Numbered from the stretch's first letter, positions 37,208-46,588 are shown. The stretch: 64,000 nucleotides of DNA from Candidatus Methylomicrobium oryzae (GCF_016745425.1 NZ_JAERVK010000017.1:1-64000), one strand, 5' to 3'. The notes: a model not told the origin generated them from the sequence alone. Numbers and translations are program-made.

Positions 37208-37444
37208 CTACTTTGCCTGAATCAAATAGCCGTCGAGCTCGTGATAAGCGGGAAATGCCGCGTCAAAACTCAACAGAGATGCGTGATGATGAAGCGCAGT
37301 GGCAATGATGATGCGATCGAAACAGGATATGGCCGATATCGCGACTGCCTCCGTTTCTTCGATCAAATCGATGATGTCGGGCGATAATTTTCCGGGAATT
37401 TGATTGATCCACCAGTGCCAGATGTGGGTATCCAGCACGATCAT
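37208..37444 (-). pseudogene. VapC-type PIN-domain toxin with internal deletion
   Basis: 78 residues, where PIN toxins of this subgroup are about 125-130. The N-terminus (MIVLDTHIWHWW, with the first catalytic Asp) runs to VAISAISC at residue 41 and then jumps to FDRIIIATALHHHASLLSFD, the C-terminal PIN block with its catalytic Asp residues. The middle helices, including the usual conserved Glu after SAISxWE, are missing at a junction near 37321. The frame stays open, so a short protein could be made, but it should not fold as an active RNase. The start overlaps the antitoxin-like gene by 4 bases. Confidence 0.75.
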
Positions 37445-37671
37445 TCGTGATGGCCCCAGTCTTCGGGTGGCGCAGAGGACATGACATCGCCTAATTCTTG
37501 GACACGGCCCGCCAATTTGGGCGGCGGTGTGCGGCGTTTCCGTGAATGCGCCGAATCGCTATCATCAAGTGTGATGACTAAAATTTCAATCCGCTGATTT
37601 ACGAACGAAAGCGGCAGATCAATGACAAGGCGCGGTTCGTCGAGAACTTGAATAGTGCGTTGTATTTGCAT
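37441..37671 (-). CDS. Small antitoxin-like protein paired with the deleted VapC
   Basis: 76 residues: an N-terminal beta-rich part (IQRTIQVLDEPRLVIDLPL, RIEILVITLDD) and a disordered C-terminal tail that could bind a toxin. This shape and the ATGA overlap with a PIN-domain gene are typical of type II toxin-antitoxin operons. It appears intact although its toxin is internally deleted. The family name cannot be given with certainty. Confidence 0.65.
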   Translation of the reverse strand: MQIQRTIQVLDEPRLVIDLPLSFVNQRIEILVITLDDSDSAHSRKRRTPPPKLAGRVQELGDVMSSAPPEDWGHHE

Positions 37672-37826
37672 AACTGTTCTGTGGTTATGTGCGTAATATT
37701 TTACAGTTCACTCGGGCTGAGGCATAAGGTGCAACACAACTCTATGATGAATGCCGCATTTTTGCGCTTTTCATTCGTTCGTAATGTAGGATACGCGCTG
37801 CGTATCCTACCAATTATTACCCGTTA

Positions 37827-39083
37827 TTACCCTCCGTACACCGGAAAACGCTTGCACAAATCCGCGACCTTCTCGCGCACCGCCGCAATCACGTTTTCGT
37901 CTTCGATGTTTTCCATCACGTCGCACATCCAATGCGCGATTTCGGTCACTTGTTCTTCCTTGAAGCCGCGCGTGGTTGGGGCAGGGGTGCCGACCCGGAT
38001 GCCGCTGGTTACGAACGGCGATTGCGGGTCGTTCGGCACCGCGTTTTTGTTGACCGTAATGTGGGCCTTGCCGAGCGCGGCATCGGCCGCCTTGCCGGTA
38101 ATGCCTTTCGGAATCAGCGAGACCAGCATCAGATGATTGTCTGTGCCGCCCGAAACGACGTCGAAACCTCGTTCGATGAAGACTTTCGCCATCGCCTGCG
38201 CATTCTTGATCACCTGTTGCTGATAGGTTTTGAATTCCGGCTCCATCGCTTCCTTAAACGCGACCGCTTTCGCTGCGATCACATGCATTAAGGGGCCACC
38301 CTGTATGCCGGGGAAGATCATCGAGTTGATTTTCTTTTCGATCTCCGGATTGGCCTTGCCTAGGATGATGCCGCCGCGCGGGCCGCGCAGGCTTTTATGC
38401 GTGGTGGTGGTGACGATGTCCGCGTAAGGCACCGGATTCGGGTACAGGCCCGCGGCGACAAGGCCGGCGACATGCGCCATGTCGACCAAGAGGTAGGCGC
38501 CGACCGCGTCGGCGATTGCGCGAAAACGCGCCCAGTCCATGATCCGCGAATACGCCGAGAAACCCGCGACGATCATTTTCGGCTGGTGTTCGCGCGCCAG
38601 GGCCTCGATTTGATCGTAGTCGAGCAGGCCGGTGGCGGGATCCAAGTGGTATTGCACCGCATTGTAAATCTGGCCGGAGAAATTCGGTTTGGCGCCGTGC
38701 GTCAGGTGGCCGCCGTCCGAAAGCGCCAGGCCTAGAATGGTGTCGCCCGGCTTGATTAGCGCCATATAAGCGGCGGCGTTGGCTTGCGAGCCGGAATGCG
38801 CCTGGACGTTCGCCCAGTCGGCGCCGAACAGCTGCTTGGCGCGGTCGATAGCCAATTGCTCGACGGTATCGACATATTCGCAGCCGCCGTAGTAGCGTTT
38901 TCCGGGATAGCCTTCGGCGTATTTGTTGGTCAGCACGGTCCCCTGCGCCTCCTGAACGCGCGGGCTGGAATAGTTTTCCGAAGCGATCAGCTCGATATGG
39001 TCTTCCTGGCGGCGGCGTTCTTCTTCGAGGGCCTGGAACAATTCATCGTCGAAGCCTTCGATGGTCATCGATTTATCAAACAT
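37827..39083 (-). CDS. glyA: Serine hydroxymethyltransferase
   Basis: 418 residues, fold type I PLP enzyme. [15 protein letters not shown] contains the lysine that binds [13 protein letters not shown] and [16 protein letters not shown] are also typical. It combines glycine with methylene-tetrahydrofolate to make serine, the entry reaction of the serine cycle. Its place among sga, hpr, gck, mtdA and ftfL suggests the copy dedicated to C1 assimilation; a housekeeping copy may lie elsewhere. Confidence 0.97.
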   Translation of the reverse strand: MFDKSMTIEGFDDELFQALEEERRRQEDHIELIASENYSSPRVQEAQGTVLTNKYAEGYPGKRYYGGCEYVDTVEQLAIDRAKQLFGADWANVQAHSGSQANAAAYMALIKPGDTILGLALSDGGHLTHGAKPNFSGQIYNAVQYHLDPATGLLDYDQIEALAREHQPKMIVAGFSAYSRIMDWARFRAIADAVGAYLLVDMAHVAGLVAAGLYPNPVPYADIVTTTTHKSLRGPRGGIILGKANPEIEKKINSMIFPGIQGGPLMHVIAAKAVAFKEAMEPEFKTYQQQVIKNAQAMAKVFIERGFDVVSGGTDNHLMLVSLIPKGITGKAADAALGKAHITVNKNAVPNDPQSPFVTSGIRVGTPAPTTRGFKEEQVTEIAHWMCDVMENIEDENVIAAVREKVADLCKRFPVYGG

Positions 39084-39159
39084 GCAAATCTCCTTGAATT
39101 AATTGTGGAATATTTTAGGGCTTAAGGGCGGCCGTGCAAAGCGTTATCGGAGTGCTGTC

Positions 39160-40524
39160 TTAGGTTTTCGGGCAGAGCAGCAGTATCTGCAGGTCGGCGA
39201 CATTGGTGCCGGTCGCGCCGGTGCACAGTAAATCGCCGGAAGCTTGCAGCGCGTGATATGAATCGTTATTGTCGAGCAAGGCTTCCGGCTCGATGCCTTG
39301 CGCGCGCATCCGCGCCAGCGAGCCGGCATCCACCCGCCCTCCGGCCGCATCGGTCGGACCGTCGCGGCCGTCGGTGCCGCCGCTCAGGAAAACCCAGTCG
39401 GCATCGAGCCCATGTTTTTCGGCGGCTAACGCGAATGCCAGTGCCATTTCCTGATTGCGGCCGCCGCGCCCGTTGCCGATCAATCGGACCGTGGTTTCGC
39501 CGCCGGCAAGATAGGCGGTCGGCTGTTGAATTTGTCCCTTAGCGGCGATCGTTTTGACCCATTCTTCCGCGGCTTCCCGTGCGATGCCGCACAATCGATG
39601 GCTGTAAATGACGGTCCGATAGCCGAGCTGCTCGGCGGCTTGGGCGGCGGCTTTCAGGCTGATCGCATTGCTGCCGATCAGCGTGTGGCCGGTTTTCTCA
39701 AAAACGGGATCGTCAGGCTTTGGCGTTTCAGGCGTTTGCCCGCATATTCCATTCTGTAAATAGGCGCGAACCGTGCCGGGAAGCCGTTCCCAGATTTGTC
39801 TCGCTTGTAAAATACAAACCGCCTCTTCAAACGTGCTCGGATCGGGTACGGTCGGGCCGCTTGCGATTGCGCTCGGATCGTCGCCGAGCACATCGGACAG
39901 AATTAACGCATGCAGGTCGGCCGGTGCGGCGAGCTTGGCCAGCCCGCCGCCTTTCAACTGCGACAGATGTTTGCGTACGCAATTGATTTCGTTGATCGTG
40001 GCGCCGCTGGCCAGCAATAAGCCGGTCACCTCGCATTTATCGGTTAAGGAAACGGATTCGACCGGGCAAGGGATCAAAGCCGAACCGCCGCCGCTGACCA
40101 GCGTCAACACCAGCTCGCCGGCTTTGGCCCGGCCGGCTTTCTCGGTAATCCGGCGGGCGGCGTCAAGGCCCGCCGCGTCCGGCAGCGGATGGCCTGCGCC
40201 GAAGACATCGCTGCGGTTCAGGACGGCGACGTTTTCGTAGTTTGTGACCGCGATGCCTCTGCTGGCCCATAACGGCTCGGGAAGGATTTCTTCAACGGCC
40301 CCTGCCATTGCACAGGCGGCCTTCCCGAAAGCGATCAGGTGAATCTTCGGCCATTTGCCCAGGCGCTGTTTGACGGGATCGCTGATGTCAAGACGGATAG
40401 CCAAACGATCCTGGTCGGCCGACAGGCAGTTTTTGACCGCCAGGTAGGGGGCGGCCGCCGCCACGCCTGCCCGAAAGACGGTCAGAGCATCATCGCGCGC
40501 TGCCAAAATTGCTTCGCTTTCCAC
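39160..40524 (-). CDS. gck: Glycerate 2-kinase (MOFRL family, GckA)
   Basis: 454 residues. The N-terminal nucleotide-binding half has GKAACAMAGAVEE and LTLVSGGGSALIPCP; the C-terminal MOFRL domain has AYLAGGETTVRLIGNGRGGRNQEMAL and FLSGGTDGRDGPTDAAGG. It phosphorylates glycerate to 2-phosphoglycerate, linking hydroxypyruvate reductase to enolase and PEP in the serine cycle. The start is GTG at 40524 with no strong ribosome-binding site, 24 bases after the mtdA stop, so translation may depend on coupling to mtdA. Confidence 0.93.
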   Translation of the reverse strand: MESEAILAARDDALTVFRAGVAAAAPYLAVKNCLSADQDRLAIRLDISDPVKQRLGKWPKIHLIAFGKAACAMAGAVEEILPEPLWASRGIAVTNYENVAVLNRSDVFGAGHPLPDAAGLDAARRITEKAGRAKAGELVLTLVSGGGSALIPCPVESVSLTDKCEVTGLLLASGATINEINCVRKHLSQLKGGGLAKLAAPADLHALILSDVLGDDPSAIASGPTVPDPSTFEEAVCILQARQIWERLPGTVRAYLQNGICGQTPETPKPDDPVFEKTGHTLIGSNAISLKAAAQAAEQLGYRTVIYSHRLCGIAREAAEEWVKTIAAKGQIQQPTAYLAGGETTVRLIGNGRGGRNQEMALAFALAAEKHGLDADWVFLSGGTDGRDGPTDAAGGRVDAGSLARMRAQGIEPEALLDNNDSYHALQASGDLLCTGATGTNVADLQILLLCPKT

Positions 40525-40548
40525 GGATGAATCGAGAAAGAACGGCTG

Positions 40549-41406
40549 TTAAGCCATTTGTTTGGCGAGTTCGAAGATGTTTTCCGCGTCGAAAACCAGC
40601 TTGTTGTCGGTAAACAGTTTCGCGATGCAGGCACGATGCAGCTCTAGCTTCAGCGGTCCGAAGCCGAGCGCACCCCAGACGATTTTGCCGTGGCGCTCAA
40701 TCCCTTTGTCGAACACGTCGATGCCGCCGATGCCGATCGGCGGGGTCGCGTTCGCGTCGGCGATCAGTTCGATGTGGGGATTGTCTTGCCAGTGTTCGGT
40801 GCCGATCAACTCGATGCCGGCCGCGCCGGCCGCAAACACGATGTTGGCTTTTTCGATCGCACGGCCGCGCGCCTCGGTATCGGCTGCTTCGACCGGGACG
40901 ATGTCGACGCCGAAGCGGGCTTTCATCGCGCTGCAGGCGGCGGCGACTTTGTCCATCTTGCGTCCGGTCAGGGAGACTTCGGCGCCTTCGCGGCTCAGCA
41001 TTACCGCGGCGCGCTGTCCGACGGGGCCGGTGCCGGCCAGGACGACCGCTTTCTTACCGGTCAATGGACCGCTGGCCGCCAGTTTGGCGACCGCGGCGGC
41101 TGCGGTCGTGTTGCAACCGTTGCTGTCGAGCATCACCGAGACCTGGAACCCCGGGAAGAATTTGCTTTGCACCGCTTTCAGCAGGTCTTGTCCGGCGATT
41201 ATGTCGCTGCCGCCGATGAAAATTGCGGTATTCTTCTTGTCTTTGGGGGGGCGTGTGAAAATCGCGCCTTCGACCAGGCCGGAAATCGTGTCGGGTGTCA
41301 GCCCGCCGAAACCGGTCACATGATCGGCTCCTCCGTCATAGGCGACGACCGTGTCGAAAACTGAGGGATGCGGGTCGGTATCGAATTGGAAAAGCAGTTT
41401 TTTCAT
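40549..41406 (-). CDS. mtdA: NADP-dependent methylene-tetrahydromethanopterin / methylene-tetrahydrofolate dehydrogenase MtdA
   Basis: 285 residues. MKKLLFQFDTDPHPSVFDTV at the start and VLAGTGPVGQRAAVMLSREG (NADP-binding loop) are diagnostic of the MtdA/MtdB group; length and the GCNTTAAAAVAKL segment favour MtdA. It interconverts methylene and methenyl forms of H4F or H4MPT, a branch point between formaldehyde oxidation and serine-cycle assimilation. It is the first gene of the mtdA-gck-(glyA) run and has a good promoter candidate upstream on the minus strand. Confidence 0.95.
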   Translation of the reverse strand: MKKLLFQFDTDPHPSVFDTVVAYDGGADHVTGFGGLTPDTISGLVEGAIFTRPPKDKKNTAIFIGGSDIIAGQDLLKAVQSKFFPGFQVSVMLDSNGCNTTAAAAVAKLAASGPLTGKKAVVLAGTGPVGQRAAVMLSREGAEVSLTGRKMDKVAAACSAMKARFGVDIVPVEAADTEARGRAIEKANIVFAAGAAGIELIGTEHWQDNPHIELIADANATPPIGIGGIDVFDKGIERHGKIVWGALGFGPLKLELHRACIAKLFTDNKLVFDAENIFELAKQMA

Positions 41407-41462
41407 GGAACTCGGGAGATGAGGCCGAAGGCGACCGGATTCAAATGTTAAAAAGACTGTCT

Positions 41463-41491
41463 ATTATACCTGAGAAGCTTTTCCTTGTTGA
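41463..41491 (-). promoter_or_regulatory. Sigma-70-like promoter for mtdA operon
   Basis: On the minus strand, a consensus TATAAT (complement of 41463-41468) lies 17 bp downstream of TCAACA (complement of 41486-41491), which matches the -35 consensus at 4 of 6 positions. Transcription would start near 41455, giving an mtdA leader of about 50 bases. Confidence 0.55.
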
Positions 41492-41652
41492 GCAGCCTGA
41501 GGCCGTACTTGATCGGTCGAGTCATCAATTGGCTTGCGGGCGTGAGACCTTGAAGTTATCATTAAACTCAGACCGGCAGGGCTCGACAACAATGAGAATG
41601 GCGCGAACGATCAGACTTTCCGCATCTAAATTTTAATTATTAGGGATAACTA

Positions 41653-42630
41653 ATGAAAACACCCGTTCATATCGCGGTTTCAGGTGCTGCCGGCCAAATC
41701 AGCTATTCTCTGCTTTTTCGCTTGGTGGCAGGCGACCTGTTCGGTCCCGAACAGCCGATCATATTGCATCTGCTTGAAGTTTCGCAGGCGATGCACGTTC
41801 TGGACGGCGTAGTGATGGAATTGCAGGATTGCGCGAGCCCTTTACTGTACCGGATCGAAACCACCGACGATCCGCGCACGGCGTTCAAGAATGCCGATTA
41901 TGTGTTTCTGATTGGCGCCCGCCCGCGCGGTCCCGGCATGGAGCGCAAGGACCTTCTGGAAGTGAACGCGGAAATATTTTCGGTGCAGGGAAAGGCCCTG
42001 AACGAGGTGGCCAGCCGCAAGGTGAAAGTCCTGGTGACCGGCAATCCGGCCAATACGAATGCCTTGATCGCGTTGAAAAACGCGCCCGAACTGGGGCCCG
42101 AGAATTTTTCCTCGATGAGCCGCCTGGACCATAACCGCGCGGTCAGCCTGCTGGCCGAGAAATGCGGTGTCCTGACTACCGACGTCAAGAACATGACGGT
42201 GTGGGGCAATCATTCGACGACGCAATACCCCGATCTGCATCATGCGAAGGTGAAAGGGCAGGATGCGCTGTCTTTAGTCGAACGCGACTGGTTTGTCGAT
42301 GAATTCATTCCGACCGTGCAGCAGCGCGGTGCGACGGTGATCAAAGCGCGCGGCTTGTCGAGCGCCGCCTCCGCGGCGAATGCCGCGATCGACCAGATGC
42401 GGACCTGGGCCATGGATACGCCGGAAGGCGACTGGGTCAGCATGGGAGTGCTGTCGGACGGCAGCTACGCGATCGAAAGGGAGCTGATGTACTCGTTTCC
42501 GGTAACCGTAATAAACGGCGAGGTCAGCATCGTGAAGGGCCTCGATATCAGCGAGTTCAGCATGCAAAGAATGAAGCTGAGCGAGGCCGAGCTGAAGGAA
42601 GAGCGGGACGCGATCCGGCATTTGTTGTAA
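41653..42630 (+). CDS. mdh: Malate dehydrogenase
   Basis: 325 residues. The NAD-binding text [20 protein letters not shown], substrate loop [13 protein letters not shown], and catalytic [15 protein letters not shown] identify an LDH/MDH-superfamily malate dehydrogenase of the roughly 325-residue type. It reduces oxaloacetate to malate, which malate thiokinase then activates. It is the only plus-strand gene within the minus-strand serine-cycle block. A strong terminator follows, isolating it from hpr. Confidence 0.95.
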   Translation: MKTPVHIAVSGAAGQISYSLLFRLVAGDLFGPEQPIILHLLEVSQAMHVLDGVVMELQDCASPLLYRIETTDDPRTAFKNADYVFLIGARPRGPGMERKDLLEVNAEIFSVQGKALNEVASRKVKVLVTGNPANTNALIALKNAPELGPENFSSMSRLDHNRAVSLLAEKCGVLTTDVKNMTVWGNHSTTQYPDLHHAKVKGQDALSLVERDWFVDEFIPTVQQRGATVIKARGLSSAASAANAAIDQMRTWAMDTPEGDWVSMGVLSDGSYAIERELMYSFPVTVINGEVSIVKGLDISEFSMQRMKLSEAELKEERDAIRHLL

Positions 42631-42648
42631 ATTTGCCGAATCGGTAGG

Positions 42649-42693
42649 TTGGGTTAGCCTGGAGCGATAGCGGAAGCCGTAACCCAACTTTTT
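42649..42693 (+). terminator. Terminator after mdh
   Basis: TTGGGTTA (42649-42656) pairs with TAACCCAA (42680-42687) and is followed by CTTTTT. It also resembles the widespread GTTGGGTTA...TAACCCAAC extragenic palindrome. It lies between convergent mdh and hpr. Confidence 0.75.
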
Positions 42694-42721
42694 AAGTAAA
42701 ACGGCACTCGTCGATTGTCGG

Positions 42722-43696
42722 TTACGCTACCCTGTCCCGCGGCTCCTGTCCCGCAAAAAACCTTTCGATATTTTCCAATACCCGATTGCCCATCGCGACC
42801 CGGGTTTCCTCGGTCGCGCTGCCGAGATGCGGCAGCAATGCCATATTGTCGAGTTCCAGGAATCCCGGATAAACAGCCGGTTCGCCTTCATAGACATCGA
42901 GTCCCGCTCCCGCGATCCAGCGTTCTTTCAATGCCTTGCACAAAGCCTGATTGTCGACGACATCGCCGCGCGCGGTATTGATCAGATGTGCGTTCGGACG
43001 CATCCGTTTCAAGCGAGCCTCGTCGATCAGATGCCGGTTTTCGGCGCTGCCCGGGCAGTGCAGGGAGACGAAATCGGCTTCGCCCAGGAGCTCTTCGATC
43101 GTCGCGCAGCGGATTGCCTTTACGTCGTCGAGAATTTCCTGTGAGGGTGCATTGCGCGGCGTATAAAACAGAATCCTCATCCCGAAGCCGTGGTGGGCTC
43201 GTTTGGCCGTCGCTTGCGCAATCCTCCCGAAGCCGATCAAACCAAGCGTCTTGCCGGTGACTTTCTGTCCGAGCAGATGGGTCGGTCCCCAGCCGGTCCA
43301 TTGGCCGCTACGTACCAGGCGGTCGCCTTCGGAGGCGCGCCGGGCCGACATGAGCAGCAGCAGCATCGCGATGTCGGCCGTACAGTCGGTCAGGACGCCG
43401 GGGGTGTTGGTCACGACCAGGCCTTGCTCTTTCGCGGCGGCAATGTCGATGTTGTTATAGCCGACCCCGAAATTGCCGATGATTCGGGCTTTCCTGTTCG
43501 GGACCCGCAGGATGTCGGCGGTGATCGGATCGGTCACGGTCGGCAGCAGCGCATCCGCGGTTTGCAGCGCCCGTTTCAGTTCATCGGCGGTCAGCGGAAC
43601 GTCGGATTCGTTCAGGGTAACGTCGTACAGTTCTTTTAATCTTGCTTCGACTGCCGTAGGCCATCTGCGGGTGACGACGACTTTGGGTTTGTTCAT
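42722..43696 (-). CDS. hpr: Hydroxypyruvate reductase (D-2-hydroxyacid dehydrogenase)
   Basis: 324 residues. The Rossmann motif LGLIGFGRIAQATAKRA, catalytic Arg in INTARGDVVD, Glu in YEGEPAVYP and His in LPHLGSATEETR are all intact. It reduces hydroxypyruvate to glycerate, between serine-glyoxylate aminotransferase and glycerate kinase. Glyoxylate reductase activity is also possible in the family. It lies downstream of sga; the 220-base gap between them contains hairpins shared with the dispersed mosaic element. Confidence 0.92.
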   Translation of the reverse strand: MNKPKVVVTRRWPTAVEARLKELYDVTLNESDVPLTADELKRALQTADALLPTVTDPITADILRVPNRKARIIGNFGVGYNNIDIAAAKEQGLVVTNTPGVLTDCTADIAMLLLLMSARRASEGDRLVRSGQWTGWGPTHLLGQKVTGKTLGLIGFGRIAQATAKRAHHGFGMRILFYTPRNAPSQEILDDVKAIRCATIEELLGEADFVSLHCPGSAENRHLIDEARLKRMRPNAHLINTARGDVVDNQALCKALKERWIAGAGLDVYEGEPAVYPGFLELDNMALLPHLGSATEETRVAMGNRVLENIERFFAGQEPRDRVA

Positions 43697-43800
43697 GCGA
43701 TTAACTTAACAACGAGTTCAACAGGAATAGGAAGGGTAAGCAAAGAAGCGAACTCCTCATAGCTTAGGTTGATAGGTTTCGAACGATGGGTTTCGGCTGG

Positions 43801-43885
43801 CGCCTCTCGGCAACCGCTCCATGCGTTGCCCTACCTCCTGCATCCCTGCAGTCGTACCCATCCTACGCAGTTCCATCCGTGGAGT
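43801..43885 (-). repeat. Mosaic noncoding element, copy 3 (partial), in the sga-hpr gap
   Basis: On the minus strand this stretch reads CTGCAGGGATGCAGGAGGTA followed by GGGCAACGCATGGAGCGGTT and GCCGAGAGG, close to internal blocks of copies 1 and 2. Three hairpins are visible: 43809-43830 (GGCAAC stem, GC-ATGGA-GC), 43838-43851 (CTGC-AGGGAT-GCAG) and 43872-43883 (TCC-ACGGAT-GGA). Each loop has ANGGA on the minus strand, the sense strand for hpr, whose start lies 113 bases beyond the nearest hairpin. Confidence 0.7.
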
Positions 43886-43916
43886 CGTAACTCCTACGAT
43901 ATACCGTCAATGCGTT

Positions 43917-45083
43917 TTATTTCGCGGTCGAACGGTAATATTCGACTGCCGCCGCGACGCCGCTGCCCGGTTTGATGTCGAAGCCGCAATCCAGCATCGC
44001 CATTTCGACGCCGGCAAATGCGCCGAGCATCGAGACGTCGTTCATATCGCCGACGTGGCCGATGCGGAACACCTTGCCAGACAGTTCGGAAAGGCCCGCA
44101 CCGAGCGACAGATTGTATTTCTTGAATGCGGTGCCGATCACTTCACGGGCGTCCTTGTCTTCCGGCACGACGACTGCGGAAACGGTGTTCGACTCGAAGC
44201 CCGGATGCGCGCACAGCTTCATGCCCCAGGCCGCAATCGCGCGGCGGGTGCCTTCGGCCAGACGATGATGGCGCGCATAGACATTGTCCATGCCTTCTTC
44301 GAGCAGCAGGTCCAGCGCCTTGCGCAGGCCGTACAGGATCGGCAGCGCCGGCGTGTAAGGGGTATAGCCATCCTTGTTCTGGTTCATCTGGTCGCGCAGA
44401 TCCAGGAAGCAGCGCGGATATGTGTTGGTTTCGGTTGCCTTCAACGCCTTTTGGCTGAAGCAGAGGAACGCACCGCCGGCCGGCAGCATAAAACCTTTTT
44501 GCGAGCCGCTGATCGCGCCGTCGACGCCCCATTCGTCCATCCGGAAATCCAGGCTGGCGATTGAGCTAACGCCGTCCACGAACAGCAGCGCAGGGTGGCC
44601 TGCCGTATCCAGCGCCTTGCGGACGCCGGCGATGTCGCTGGTCACGCCGGTCGCGGTTTCGTTATGGGTCGCCAGCACCGCCTTGATTTCGTGATTTTTG
44701 TCTTCTTTCAGGCGCGCTTCCAGCTTGTCCAGCGGAATGCCCTTGCCCCAGGTTTCCTGGTGGATTTCGACGTCGAAGCCGAGGCGCTTCGCCATTTCCG
44801 CCCACAAATGGCTGAACTGGCCGAAACGGTAGATGATCACTTTGTCGCCCGGATTCAGCGTGTTGGTCAGCGCGATTTCCCAGCCCGCGGTGCCGGTCGC
44901 GGGGAAAATGAAACATTGTCCTTTTTCGGTCCGGAAGACTTTTTTCATGTCTTCGAGCAAAGGTTTGAAGATCGTCGGAAATTTAGGTGAGCGATGGTCT
45001 TCCATCGGCGCGTGCATCGCGCTCAGGACTTCGTGAGGGACATTGGTAGGGCCAGGAATATAAAGGTGGTTGCGACCAGCCAT
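43917..45083 (-). CDS. sga: Serine--glyoxylate aminotransferase
   Basis: 388 residues, class V aminotransferase. GSQKGFMLPAGGAFLCF contains the PLP lysine; HNETATGVTSDIAGVRKAL and LFVDGVSSIASLDFRMDEW are typical. It transfers the amino group of serine to glyoxylate to give hydroxypyruvate and glycine, regenerating the glycine that GlyA uses. The start GRNHLYIPGPTNVPHEVL matches serine-glyoxylate aminotransferases of methylotrophs. It appears to be the first gene of the minus-strand sga-hpr pair. Confidence 0.95.
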   Translation of the reverse strand: MAGRNHLYIPGPTNVPHEVLSAMHAPMEDHRSPKFPTIFKPLLEDMKKVFRTEKGQCFIFPATGTAGWEIALTNTLNPGDKVIIYRFGQFSHLWAEMAKRLGFDVEIHQETWGKGIPLDKLEARLKEDKNHEIKAVLATHNETATGVTSDIAGVRKALDTAGHPALLFVDGVSSIASLDFRMDEWGVDGAISGSQKGFMLPAGGAFLCFSQKALKATETNTYPRCFLDLRDQMNQNKDGYTPYTPALPILYGLRKALDLLLEEGMDNVYARHHRLAEGTRRAIAAWGMKLCAHPGFESNTVSAVVVPEDKDAREVIGTAFKKYNLSLGAGLSELSGKVFRIGHVGDMNDVSMLGAFAGVEMAMLDCGFDIKPGSGVAAAVEYYRSTAK

Positions 45084-45195
45084 GGATTTGCCTCGTCAGG
45101 GTAGTTAAATGTTGTTAAGAGCGGAGTTGGGCAAAATGCGCCAAAATTCAAAACCGCCAATGATGACATACTGGATTGCAATCATCAATAGTGCT

Positions 45196-45325
45196 GTAGG
45201 CCGGGCACGCCTTTTGTGCCCGATATTTTGAAAGGTTCGATTTGTCCATGGATTCCGGTAATCGCAATTATCCCGAAGGGCCTCCGCCCAAAGTCGGGCA
45301 ACGATGAAGCGGCTGCCCGACCTAC
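45196..45325. repeat. 130-bp noncoding segment with inverted termini (MITE-like)
   Basis: GTAGGCCGGGCA (45196-45207) is mirrored by TGCCCGACCTAC (45314-45325) with one mismatch; a nested hairpin, CGGGCAC and GTGCCCG, lies at 45202-45221. No ORF is inside. It sits between sga and the vWA gene. It may be a small non-autonomous element or a REP-like composite; no target-site duplication was established. Confidence 0.5.
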
Positions 45326-45330
45326 TGCTA

Positions 45331-46557
45331 TTAATACTTGGCGCTGTCGTCCCGGTAAACCAAGCCTTTGTCTTTGGCCTGCTGCCTGATCGCTCCGTAC
45401 AATTTGGCGTCCAGCGAATCCTTTTTGCCGCCCTCGGCAGCCACTTTACCCCGCAGGTAATCGTTGCGCTGTTCGGCGAGCGTTTTGATTTCGGATTCCA
45501 GTTCTTTCCGTTCCTGTTTCGTTTTGTTCACGAATTGTTCCTGGGCGGAAGGCGACAGGGCTTGCAGGCTTTCGGGCAGGGCCTCTTTCGGCAGGCTGGA
45601 CAGTTTCACCCGGCCGCTGCCGACCGCGTCGACCAGTTCGTTGTCGCCGAGAAAATTGCGTTTACCGCTGGCGGAGGCATTGAAGGCCGCCCGGCGCGCT
45701 TGCGATTCGGTGCTGGCTTCCTTGTGCACTTTTTCGGCCGCGGCCAATTTGCCCGCCTGTTTCGCCTTTTCATCTTTGTTGCCGTAGAAGAGGCGGGTTT
45801 TGTCCAATTTGCCGGATAACTCCGCCAGCTTTTTGTCGTACGGCGTCGCGATCGCGACTGCGTTGCCGGACTGTTCGACCTGAAAATAACTGCCCTGGCC
45901 GAGGCTGGCGACTTGCTGCCATTCGGCGGTCGTGCCGCTGTCCTGTCCGCACTGGATCGCGTTCACGATGATGCCTTTTTGTTTGGCCAGCGCCAAGGTG
46001 ACCGGGTATTTGACGTCGTTCGGGTAATCCATGTGCGGCGGCGCGTCGCCGACCAGAAAGATCACTTTGTAAGTTTTGGGGTTCTGGCTCCAGGCGATCT
46101 TGTTCACCGCATCGTGCAGGGCCTGGTTAACGCTTTCCGGCCCGTCGCCGCCGCCGTCGGCCTGAAAATCCATCAGTTTGGCGTACATTGAATCCAGATC
46201 GGCGGAAAGCGGGACGGTTTGGGTCACATAAGCATCGCCGCGGTCGCGGTAGGCCACCAGCCCCATTTTAATGTCCGGCGCGGTTTGCGCGGACGCCATC
46301 GTGCTCGCGATCGACCAGATTTTTTCTTTCGCTGAGGCAATCAGGCCGCTCATGCTGCCCGTGGTGTCGAGCACGAACACCACTTCGATCGCGGGTTTTT
46401 GATTGGCCGAAATTGGCTGCACGATCGGATCGACCGCCGTCGGCGGGGATTCGAGCCCTTTCATGGTTGTGGCGACGGCTTGCCTGACCGCCGGAAAAAA
46501 GGTGACCGTCGCCGCGGTCGCGGTAAAAAGTCCGATTGCCAAAAGTTTAGTTTTCAT
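45331..46557 (-). CDS. Secreted von Willebrand factor A-domain protein
   Basis: 408 residues with an N-terminal signal peptide or anchor (LLAIGLFTATAATVTFF). The vWA domain (about 55-250) starts IEVVFVLDTTGSMSGLI, a MIDAS of the DxTGS form, and has QADGGGDGPESVNQAL and KVIFLVGDAPPHMDYP. The C-terminal third is a charged helical region with FLGDNELVDAVGSGRVKLSS. Ser/Gly/Thr MIDAS residues are intact, so metal-dependent ligand binding is likely in the periplasm. It lies downstream of the PspA/membrane-protein pair in the same direction, separated by a large inverted repeat. Confidence 0.87.
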   Translation of the reverse strand: MKTKLLAIGLFTATAATVTFFPAVRQAVATTMKGLESPPTAVDPIVQPISANQKPAIEVVFVLDTTGSMSGLIASAKEKIWSIASTMASAQTAPDIKMGLVAYRDRGDAYVTQTVPLSADLDSMYAKLMDFQADGGGDGPESVNQALHDAVNKIAWSQNPKTYKVIFLVGDAPPHMDYPNDVKYPVTLALAKQKGIIVNAIQCGQDSGTTAEWQQVASLGQGSYFQVEQSGNAVAIATPYDKKLAELSGKLDKTRLFYGNKDEKAKQAGKLAAAEKVHKEASTESQARRAAFNASASGKRNFLGDNELVDAVGSGRVKLSSLPKEALPESLQALSPSAQEQFVNKTKQERKELESEIKTLAEQRNDYLRGKVAAEGGKKDSLDAKLYGAIRQQAKDKGLVYRDDSAKY

Positions 46558-46588
46558 CGTCGTCTCCTAATTAAAGTGTTTGAAAATT

